A stretch of DNA of 64,000 bases from Ctenosaura bakeri (Eukaryota; Chordata; Lepidosauria; Squamata; Iguanidae). Positions 39,201 through 51,200 of this stretch are shown in pieces. The stretch lies in the NCBI GenBank assembly GCA_948474755.1, contig CAOLHI010000744.1, positions 372,001 to 436,000 of the forward strand, read 5' to 3'. Below the pieces are notes generated by a model. It was given only the letters and a program-made list of their open reading frames with translations, searched no databases and had not been told where the DNA came from. Numbering within the stretch: the stretch's first letter is position 1; each line of letters starts with the position of its first letter. Position numbers and translations under genes: made by a program.

Positions 39201-42200
39201 AAACTGCCACAAGAATGACATTTTAAGTCATTTAAGTCAAAGTACAGAACAGACTGTAATCTCTATAAGGTAAAATGACTTTAAAAAACATCAGCAACTC
39301 TGTTCTCTCCACCTGTACACTTACATGCATGCATGTGAGACCTGGAAAAAAGCCTTCACTTAAAATCAGGGTGGGCAGGTGTGGCTCAGAAGTACAAATA
39401 TCCCCAGATCATTTTCTGTTTCTCCTAGGCAATGACTGCATCCTTGATAACCCTCCCAAGTGGGTCAAAAGATTTCTTTGTTTGCCCCCAAAAGCCAATA
39501 TTATCCCCCATGCTTGGAAGAGGGAGTGAGTGCTACTGTCCATTCTGCTATCTTATGAGCTGGGGGTGGGGCTTTTTTTTTGTAAGTCTGAGCAGTCACT
39601 TCCTTTTTGGAAAGAAGGCCCATCTGAGACTATAATTGGAGGTGGGGTCAAAAATCTCCTAAGCATAACCAAAAAACAATTTCATATCTAGCACCAAATT
39701 CACAGGAACATTAGATGTGAAAGCAAGAAGGGGTCTTCTCAGTGGCTTCTCCCAAGCTCTAAAAATTATCTTCCTAGGCTTCCTAGTCTAGTTTCCACCT
39801 TGGTGTCCCTGTGTTGGCAGGTGAAAACTTTTCTATTCCAACAAGCTTGGGGAACTGATTTACAAATAAAGGATATTTTTCCTTAGTCTGCTGTACTGCT
39901 TTTGTCCTTTACTTTAAATCGGTTTGTCTTAAATGGCTTAATTTTATATATAGCTCAATGCCATTTCAAACATCACTTTCTGTAGTTTTTAGTTGAATTT
40001 CTTTTTTGTCTTGTAAGCTGCACTGAGCCCAACTTCGGAAAAAAGTTGGAGTATAAATAATAAAGTGATGGATCAGGGGTGGAAATAGGGCATACAGACC
40101 CTCAGGGTCTCACAGAGGACAATGGAGGTCTCCAAAACCTGGCAAATGCCTACATCTAACTGTAAAGAAGGTATACTTTCTGAAAATCAAGCAACCATGA
40201 TTTTCAGTATGAACTTTATTGATCTAAATCCTTCAAATCAACATATAGCTTTGAAAGGATAATTATAAGCATTACTAAAATTGCAATCTTTTTTATTATA
40301 TTCACTGGATGTTTTTAATGCATACAGTTTTGACTTAAGTAAAAGTAACAATGAGTTTCCTATTCATATGGTACTAAAATCAGTATACTCACTCCATAGT
40401 TATAGAGTCACCTATTTCTTCAATTTTCAACAGCTTTGCTTTAGGAGTATCAGTTGGAGAAGAAAAGTCATTCTCACTTTGATTCTCTGCAGATATAAAG
40501 GCTTGTGTTGCTTCTGTGCTTGAAGACACAGGCTGAGTAGGCTCTAAACTCAAGTTAGCCCTTAAATTTGTGCTCAGCATCTCATTACCAACTTCTTCAA
40601 TGATGATTCTTCTCAAGGGTTTCTAAACAGAACACAGCCATGCAGCAAGTTAATTACAGCAGATGCACTGTTTTAGCATACTGCTGAATAAAACACATTC
40701 CTGAATAGTAACTGCATCTGTCATAGCAAAAATGAAGAGCTCTATGGCATATTAAAGATTAACAAATTCATTGTGCCATGAAACTCTACTGGCAGGTAGA
40801 TCGTTTGGTTTTCTCCTGCACAGCATTGCCTCTGGTCCACTGATCTCACTACATAAGTGAAAGTAAACATATATATACATTCTAACTAGTATTTTTCTGC
40901 TTAGCTATTCCCCTCCTTTCTCAGATATGCTCCTTTTGTGTAATTTTCTTATTTTTTAACATCAAAAATTCTACTTATAGCTCATTCTTTGCTCCTTTCA
41001 TTTCCCAGTCCATTTGGTTCTGTCCTCTGCCTAAACTGAAGAATATAGAAGTCTGCTGTCTTCATACTAAGTATGCATAAGAAGATAAAGGGTAAGGAGA
41101 AAGAAGAGATAGCTGCTGATGAACTGAAAGAAGAGCAGACAGCAGTATGACCACATTTTGACTGCTAGCCAAGATATTTATACATGCACAGGTTCTCTCA
41201 CAAGTGCTTACATGACAAAACCACAGTTTATAAAGAAGTTTTTTTCATAAAATATTTCTCATTTTTACTCACTGTTGATCTAAGATGTAAGGGCTTGTCA
41301 ATGGGTTTCACTTCATTTTGTATTTCTGTTTCATTCTGTGATAGTCTACGATGTTCCTTGTCTGTCCATAGTCCTTTTGCAATTAGTTCCTTAAAAAGAT
41401 TTAGTGGAATAATTATCAAAGCAAGTATGAATGATTTAAAACTCACAAAAGATCTATGTAAAAACTTCTTCAATTTCATGAACTCACAAAATGAGCATAG
41501 GAATACATACGTACTCAAGCACTTACATTCTTGAGTTTCATTATTTCATTTATTGCTTGCTTATTACCAGGTTCCAGCTTCAAGACTGTCTCAAAATCTG
41601 AAAAAAAGAAATATTCAAAGCAATACAACAGTGGTCACTTTTAATGAGTAATTTATGGAAAGTATAAGCCCTTTAAAAGGAAACTCTTCAACTACACATA
41701 TTTACAGACAATTATTCAGGCACAGCTATCAAAGGTTGAGGGTGACCAAGTCCCACTGAATTCAGAAGGACTTCCAAAGTAGATTTCTTCCAGTAGGAAT
41801 GATGGGAATTGTTTCAAGGTGGATCATATCTCCAATTTTAATTAGCCATTGAAAGGGAAGACTCATAAACAACCAGATTGTAAGTACCATGGTTTGGGTT
41901 AAAATACAAAATTCAGAATTGTAGCAAGGGCAAGAAAATGGAGACCATGTCTGCATACTTGTTTGCCACGTAAAAAAATTTTCTGGGGTAGGTATGCATA
42001 CAAACAGCTTACTACTTTTTTTGCCTGAGCTATAGCCATGATTCCAAGACAGCAGGATCTGTGGCCACCTCCGGTACTTAACAGTGCAATCCTATACATG
42101 CCTACTCAGAATAATATGGTTCAATGCTACTTCTTTTTGTTGTTGTGTGCCTTTAAGTCATTTACAACTTATGGTGACTATAAGGGAAACCTATCACGGG

Positions 42201-45200
42201 GTTTTCTGGTAGCTGAGTACATGTGAGGTCACCCAGTGGATTTCCATGGTCAAGGGGGCTTGAATTCTGGTCTCCTGGATCACAGTCCAATACTCAAGCC
42301 GTGAGCTCTCTCAGTGCTTCTCTCTCCCAGGTAAATGTGTATAGGAATGCAATCTAAGTTGACTGAACTCTCAAACTGCAATTCAATGCAGGTCCAGATC
42401 TTACCACACTTTCTATCAAGTAGAAGAATTTTTCCCTCCTTATGTAAATAAAATTAAGGCTTCAGTTCTACAATAGGAGTAGAAAAGAACCTGCACATCT
42501 GCCCTTACACAGTGGTTGAATATCTTCAGCACCAGAACAGCACAGAACAGGAAGAAAGTATGAAAAGGCCATTAGCTTTCTATCATTACTGTTGCTATAT
42601 CAAGACCTTTTCACAATTGAGATAAGGCTAATGCTGTCTTGCATCCAAAATCCTACCTTGCATAGCTTCTTTCAGCTTTCCCAGTGCAGTTCTAGCAGTC
42701 CCTCGTCTGGCATAAGCTTTAGAGTATGAAGAATCTAATAATACAGCTTTAGTGCAATCTTCTTCGGCCTCTTTGTATCTTATAATCAAAAGAATTTTTA
42801 AAAAATATGTTTTGATACATATAAAATTATTCTGACAATATACTGTATACAGACCATAGTGTATATATGACAATGGTCGGTTTTTTGCACAGTCATGACA
42901 TTAAAAAGTGTTTCTATGAATAAGGGTAGTACTATACCCTGCCAACTCAGTTAAAGCTTTAAGTTACTATTATTTAGAAACTTCACATAAACTTGCACAT
43001 GTTTTGAAGACTGAAGTTAATTAAAAAAAAATCCTTGGCAAGATACATGATGCTTCAGTTACTTAAATGTGTCTGGCACATTCATGTAAGAATTCCATAT
43101 ATCTCAACTTTTGTTAAGTGTTTCTCTAAATGGCTGACAGGAAAATCAACCCAAAAATCAGAAACAAAAGACTTAGAGTCCAAATATCAAATATGCATAC
43201 TCACATGTGTTTACATGCAGATAGAATATGTGTGGAGATCTTAATGCTGAACCCCTAGTGTAAGCCATTATCAACATTACAAGTAAGTGCTTGGATTAAT
43301 TAGCAGTACAGGTTTTAATTTCACACACAAACTGTTTCAAGCCAGCTTCTTTTACTCATGTTCTTAAGTTGGGTGGGGTGGGGGGTTAAATACACACATT
43401 GGTATTAACACTAATTCAGATTACACCTTTAAATCTTCAATTATTTCAAAGCTTTTACAATGGAATTAACGTGAATTAAAGAAGTTGCAAGAATCATTAA
43501 ACAAAGGGGGGAAAACTGATTTTAAGAAAATCTGCAATGGATTTAGAATGCTATGTTCAACCCCACTCACTTCTGTATTTTCAGATAGGCCATAGCTCTG
43601 TTTGCTGGAAGAAGGGCATTGGTGCCATCTGCTGCTATTCCACGTGTGTAACATTCTATTGCTGCTTCATATTTACCTTCTTTGAAATATCCATTACCCT
43701 GTGATATTCGGGAAGAGGAAAAAGAGATATAAATGATCGTGTGGGAAGTCTCCATATGTTCATACAACTGAGTAACATTTTTAGACTTTATTCCGTAATT
43801 CCACCAACAAATAAAAGGAGGAAAGGAAGTGATTATAGAGGATGTTTTTCAGAGCAATTTATGCTTGGCTAAGGCAACACAATGCATCATATGGCATCTG
43901 CACTAGGGCTATAGTCATTCCACTTTGCCAAGCAGGAAAGAACAAAAAAAAACCCAATTCATATAATGTTTAGTTGTTTAAAAATGATGATCACCTTGAA
44001 CTTAAGAATAAGAAAGTGCACAAATAAGTAATGAACTACAAGATGCACATCTGTTTCTTACTTACTATGCGTAATGAGTATTGGAAATAGCAGGCTCTGT
44101 GCTATGTGCTAAAATTTGTATAATGTAAACTATTTTAGATAATTCCAGGACAAATTCCAAACGTATCTTGCAAAAAAAAAAAAAAACCCTTTTAAATACT
44201 GTTCTGTTTACCAAATCTTTTTCTGTCACAGCCTTCTGCTTAAGTTGCTCCTCTGCTATCTGTTCTACTTCCTCTTTTGCAGCTTTCAGTGTCTTGTTCG
44301 CATCTCCTTTGTCAGGCTGGGAATCTTCTTTCAACATAAGACCCTGACATAAAATACACAAAAGATTTAAATATCCAAAGAGAAAAATTAAGTTTACTGA
44401 ACAGGTTGGGTAAAGTGGTACTTTTTACCTGATCAATCTTCCTAAGTTCACTTTTTGCTTCAAAGTTGTTTGGATCCAATTCCAAAACCTTTTCATAATC
44501 TGAACAGTAAGAAAAGAGATGATAATGAAATGTTTTTCAAATTTGACACATTACATTATAAGAAAAAGGAAGATAAACAATTGAAAATATTGTGCACAAG
44601 ACAGTGGTTTGAGTACTGAATCAGGATTCTATGAGATCATGGCTCAAATTCCCACTTGGCCGTGGCAACCCATTAGGCGACCTTCGGCAAGTCACACTCT
44701 CTCAGTCCAAGAGCAAGAGAACAGCAAACTTTCTCTGAATAAATCTTGCAAAGTAAATGTTATGAAAAAGTTGCTGTAAGTTAGAATTTATTTGAAGATA
44801 CAAAGCAATGAAATTCACTAATCATTCCAAAAAAACGTCTGCAGAGGAAATGAAATAGAATACATCACTTCAAAAATATGTATGGTTACACAGATTAGGT
44901 TACACCAGACATACGTACTGTTCACCCATAAATAAAGAACAACTGCAGACTTTTCCCTTTTTAAGAAGAGAGTCAAGCATCTCTCCTTGTATATCATCAG
45001 AACACTGTCATTCTATAATAGAATAGGTTGCATGATGGGACTTCTTCAAAATCTCACAGAAGATTATGATTTGTTTCAGTCAACATTAGAAGGCTGATAG
45101 CTGTCAAAAATGGGGATTTTTTAAAAACCAAACTTGATGGGCATGAGTTTGGTTCAAAGCAAATCTGCAAGATGATTTTTTTTAAAAAAATGCAAGTTTA

Positions 45201-48200
45201 AAAAGGCCTCACTAATTTTAAAAATCTCGTGAACTTGTTAAATTAAAAGCACAATCATCCTATATTGTGCTAGTAAAATCAAAGAAATGATAAGGCACTT
45301 CTAAGAGTCTATAACTCAATTAACATCAAGAAAATGTAATGTAACAGAACATATTTTACTAGAAAAGGAGAGAAGTATATAGGTACATCTCAAAATTTAG
45401 TTCAAAACAGACATTTCTTGCCACAGGCATTAATCTATTTGTTTGTATTTTTCTATGCACGCTTCAGAGACAAGGGAAACTGAGATAAAACTAGAGATTT
45501 ATGCTGAAATCAGCATTTGAATAGAATGTGCCTTTTTAATCAACCCAGTCACAGTTTTTGATTCAGAGGCATAACAATCAAGCTATGGAGAGAATTAAAA
45601 AAAAATCTGCTTAAGGGTATTACATAGACTCTACAGAAATCTATCTACCTTCTTTGGCACCCTTAAAATTTTTCAAGGCAAAACGAGCTGCTCCTCTTCT
45701 GGCGTAAGCCTTTGTATGATTTTTATTTAGAGCAAGTGCTAAGTTACAGTCAGATTCAGCCACAGAATACCTGTAACAATAACGCATGTTTGTTACTGTA
45801 AATATATACTCCTTAAATACAAACAACTACAAAGACAAGCAATTTGTGGAAATGTGAATATATAAACCACATTTATACAAGAAAAGCACAATAAAGACCA
45901 AACATGCTCAGTAGCAATTTAACATTCATTCAGTTGGAAGATAAAAACTAGGTGGAAGGATAATGTGGAACTCCCTCCTTGGGGTGGAGGGGAAATGGTT
46001 GGATAGACTTGATCAGCAAGCCTAAAATTATGGAATAGAAGAGAAGTGTTAGGATCTTTAAGAAAGACAGTGATAATGCAGTACCAGATGTTAGCTATTG
46101 TTCCAAGACAGATAGAGCACTTCTTTATGATCTTTTCTGGTATCTTTGTTGCCAGCACTTATTTTATTTGCCTTTCTCCCAATATAGGATTCAAAGTGGC
46201 ATATATTTTAAAAGCAAAATAGAATTTAAAAAATGTTAATACAAAAGTTAAAACATTATTAAAATCATTTTTATTTAAAAATCACAAGTTAAAAACAGCA
46301 TTAAAAGGCATGCATGCTTATAAAAGAGATTCTCTCTTTCTCCTTTCCATATTACTGCAGGGAAGCTGTGCTTGCTGTCACTAATGGGCTAGATGAGGGC
46401 AAACAAAGTGAAGTTTATTCCAGGCAAGAAAGAAGTGCTCTTGGTGAGTTGAACGACAGATCAGTGAATATGAATTCAACCAGTGTTGGATAGGGCTACA
46501 CCGTTCCTGAAATCTTAGGCTCCCAGCTACTCCTAGAGTCAGATTTAAGCCTGGATGCCCAGATTTTGGCAGTAGCCAAGGAGCGCATTTGCACAGCTAA
46601 GTACTGTTCCAGCTATGCCTTAGTGACACATGACTTGACTTACATTCTGGTTGGATGTGCTGTGACAAATAACTTGATTACAGTTGGATTACTGCAACAC
46701 AGTCTATGTGGGACTGCCTTTGGAAACGACTTAGAAACTCTTGGAGATCCAAAATGTTATGTCTAGGCTAGGGATTTAATTCTTTACTAAGCTTCTTCTC
46801 AAAAGTAGCAACAAGTAATATCAGCAATTTCCTTCTCACTGTGAAAAAATCTTCAAAACCCAGGCAGTTTTTGAAGGTTACTCACAATTCAGGATATATT
46901 TTGAATAATTTTTTTCCAATATTTTTGAACATTCTTTTCATCCTCTGGCAAGACTGAAGGTCATGTTAGGGGCCATATAACTCTCTTGTTGAAACAGCTT
47001 CACTGACTGCTAGTCTGTTTCTAGGCAGAATTCCAAGTGCTGGTTATGACTTTTAAAGCCCCATATGGCACGAGTTCACACAATCTGAAAGACCCATCTT
47101 GAACAAACCTGAGTTCCTTGGGGAGGACTTTTTCAGTCCCATTACCAACACAGGCATATCTGGACAAGACATGGGAGACAGCATTCTAAAAGATTACTCT
47201 CAGATTATAAAACTGCCTCCCATGAGAGATGTGATTGGCCCACTGTCTGTTTTCTTTCTGCCAGTAAAACATTTTTACTTAGGCAGGCCGTTGGCTCTTT
47301 ATTCTTATGATAGAAGGGACTTTTAAGGGTGTGCTGTACTTTTACCTTTTTTATTAGGTTTTAAATCTATTTTAAATTGCTTTAATTTTGTGCTTTTAAT
47401 AGAACTGTTTATTTTATTTTGTATTGATAATGTTATATGTATTTTGTTTTCGTTTGTTGTGAACTGCCCAGAGAGAAGAGCAGAATATAAAATAAACCAA
47501 CTTAAAAGACATCCTTAGCTTATAGTTCTGTATGAATTAAATAACAAAGCTATGCTATATAAACCTTACTTTTTCAGCCGGAAAAAAGCAGATGATCTGT
47601 TTGTGGGCAAAACTGGATTATAAGGATCCACATTCATTCCTCTGGTGTAACATTCTATTGCAGCATCATAATTTCCTTGTTTAAAATAATTATTGCCCTG
47701 GTAAAAGAAAATATAACCGTTGGTGACATAAGCACTCTTGTCAACTAAATCTTTCTTTTTTGTACTATTCTATCTATTTAGAACAGTACTTTCCTATCTC
47801 TGAGGATAGATGACCCTGTTCAACTGCTATTTATATGCAATCCTTAAAAATGATTTTTTTCCATGGACCAACTCACTATACAGACATTTAGAATGATCTC
47901 TATTCATCCACTTCTTTAATATTTACCTTTATCGAGGTATATACCTTTATCAAAATATGCTACTTGGAATTCAGTCACAAAATCTACTTAGAATTCAGTC
48001 ACAAAATCTGGCATCCTACAAAATGTGACACTGCCTTGCTAAATAAAAGTTCAACCTACAAAATCTTGTCTGTGTTCGTAATCTGGATAAACATTCATAA
48101 TGAACACAGTGTTTATCCATAAATAAGATTTTATGTATCTGAATCCCTTTGAGAAACCTCATGGTAGACAAATGATATAAAAATTTTGGCTGAGATCCTG

Positions 48201-51200
48201 CAACTTCACAATGAAGCTCCATTGTTGTAGCTATGTCTGACAACGCCTGCTTCATATAATCCCACCTTTTCATCCAGACAGCAGTCCAGCCAAAGGGTTA
48301 GTGGAAATGTTGGTGGGAAAGGTGCTAGGAAATGATGTCCACAATGCTCTGCCAGTTGTGGGGCAGCCAGAGAGACCTGTCAGGGTCCTGGCAGTTGCCT
48401 GTCTCAATGCACCCCAACACCAAGAAGGCATTGCAGACATCATTCCCCAATGGCCCAATCTGCAGTCACCACAGTTAGGGGCACTGCTGGGCTGAAAAGT
48501 AGATTTTTTGGGGGGAGGTCAAGTTTGGTAATTAATGACCATAAATGTAAACCACCACAAGTTATGAGATGTTATGTCCAGCTTACAATCTCATAACTAC
48601 TGAAGACCATGTGATTAATATGTGAAACAATGAAACAAAAGCACTAATTTCCCCTCTGCCCCCGCCAGCTCACTAAGGCTGCAAAACATAAGGAGTAAGC
48701 CTCTTTGAACCCAGTGGAGTTTATTTTGGCACAGACATGAAAAAAATTGCTTAGCCACTTTTTCTTTTGACCACTTTTTCCCCACATAACTCACGGGGTC
48801 ACTGAGGGTAAAACTGAGAGGATGGGTTAAAAATAGAGAAAAATGGAGTACAAATTTACATAATTAATATAATTTGGGGAGGACTGGAGACATTCCTAAC
48901 CAAGAGCAACCATGGCTAGGTCTGACTGCTCTAGCTAGGGTTGCAGCTGGTACACAAGAATGAACAACTTCCATCACTGGTCTCCCCAGGTGCAAAGAAA
49001 TCCAGATGCTCTCCCAAGTCACATGCCTGGTCCTTTCAGAGACTGCAAACCCTTCCACAGCTAATTGTATATCCCTATACAGATCAGCTGGCTTCTTAGC
49101 TCTCAGAATCTGTTGCTCCAGGACTGCACTCTAACTACTTTGTTCTGTGTGTCCTAAAAGACAATCTAGAGTCTTATTTATGAGCCACACAATTTCCTCA
49201 GGATACCTTTGGTGGAAAAGAAAGACAGAGCTACATGTGATCAGCATATGGATGACAATGACTTCTCATCTTGGAGAGACTGAAGCCAGAAAATACTGGG
49301 GAGATCATCTAAGGTCAGGATACAGTATCATCAGTGATGACTACTGAGGTTTTAATTCATGAGATTGGAGATATTCCAATGGCACCCCCAAATTAGTGTA
49401 GGAAATCAACAGTGGACTAGAGAGTGGTAAATAAGCTTGAGTTCATAACAAGGTAGAATTCATTATGGTGGAGTCATCAATGGAGAAATATTTGTCTTAA
49501 ATGGAGTTACACTGTCTCTTCAGGAACGGATTTATAGTTTTAGAGTGCTCAGTATTGCTCCTGGATTCCACAAACTAACTGCAATAAAATATACTCTTGT
49601 CATGCCTATTGATATCAGTGTCCTGATGACATCAGGTTTGTGATATGCTCTATGTGAGACTTCTCTTAGACGTTCTGAAAGTTCAGCTAGTTCAGAGAAT
49701 CAATGCCCTGTATACTAGCCAGTGTTTGAAAATGCCAAAAGAAACATTAAGTACCACAAAGTATCACAAAAACATAATGATATCAATCACAAACTTATTC
49801 CTAACATGGCTAAATATATTATAACAAGAAAAATGGTCAAATACGCAAAATGTCTTTGGGAATCTCTTGGTGGACTAATGGCATTTAGAGTCAAGATTTG
49901 ACTTAAGAAATATAACATCATTCTAAATTATAGTAAATTAGAAAGGTAAACCAGAGATAGGTCTCTATTGCCCTTGAGATGCTGTTGAGCTGCCATTCCC
50001 ACCAATCCTTACCAATAGCTATGCTAGCTAAGGCTAATAGAAAATAAATTATATAATACATGGAAAGCAACATATTCCTTACTATGATGTACATTTTTAT
50101 AAAGATAAAACAACAAGAAAAAACCACAGATCACCTTTTCTTTTTCAGCAAGAGCCCTTTCTGTATCTATATGAATTCCATCTTCTTCAGAATCTGATTC
50201 TAGAGACACTGAGTCGTGGGTGCTGTCTTCTTTATCAAGTTCTTCAAGTATCTTATCCTAAAATGACATGTCCTTAAGAATAATTATGAGTTCAGGAAAA
50301 TAAATTTAAATAAGTAGACGGGAAAATGCTAAACGTAAGTGAACATTTGCTGTACCACAGAGAATTCCACAAAAATGCAGTAACAAAAGGGAAGTTATGT
50401 GATAGGCATGGGAAACGGCAATGCTATATTCTTTAATATTTCATCTGATTTTTAAGTATTCTATTAACTTCATACAATGAGTGCAATATTCCCTCTCCAA
50501 AGTTTACAGAAAAATAATATGTCACCATGAATTTTCCCATATACCTAATACAACATTTTTTCCACACATAAGGAACAGGCATACTGATTAAGCCAAGCAT
50601 GCCATGAACTAGGCTGCAATTTATTGGATGCCATTTCAGCTATGCAATCTATAGTCTTCAGAAATTAAGTGTTCTTTTAAAAAAACAAGCAGTTCTTTAA
50701 AAATAAAGAATTTGCTCCTTAAATAAAAAAAAATGTAAAAATGTAGACATTAAGACAGGCTATATTAAATTTTAAAAAAGGCTGAATCTGCCTAACTCAA
50801 AAAATGTGGCAATTTGCAAACAGACAAATGAAAGGTTATGTGCAACTGCCACACAAAGTTTTCCTAAATCAGTCCTTTTATTTTTAATCTTGACAATTTG
50901 TTTCAGCAGTGTAATACGATATTTTCACGTTAGAATTTATGCTATTAGAGGGACTGAAATTCATGTCGATGGAAGAAGCTATATATTTACAAATGCTGTA
51001 ACTTATACCAGCATTTTTAAATAGTGTAGAAAGCTTACCTCTACATTTCATAAAACAAAACTCCTGATGTTTTGCCTAATGTTTTAACTTACCACATCAA
51101 GCTTTCCCCATGCTTCATAATCATAAGATTTTATTTTGTTCTTTTTATTTTCTTCAGTTGTTTTCTTGGACACCGTTTTAACTTTGGTTTTCTTCTTTTT

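Noticed and set aside
45935..46110. Possible CR1 fragment (gtggaactccctccttgggg)
   Set aside because: Only one short phrase resembles CR1; not enough to call.
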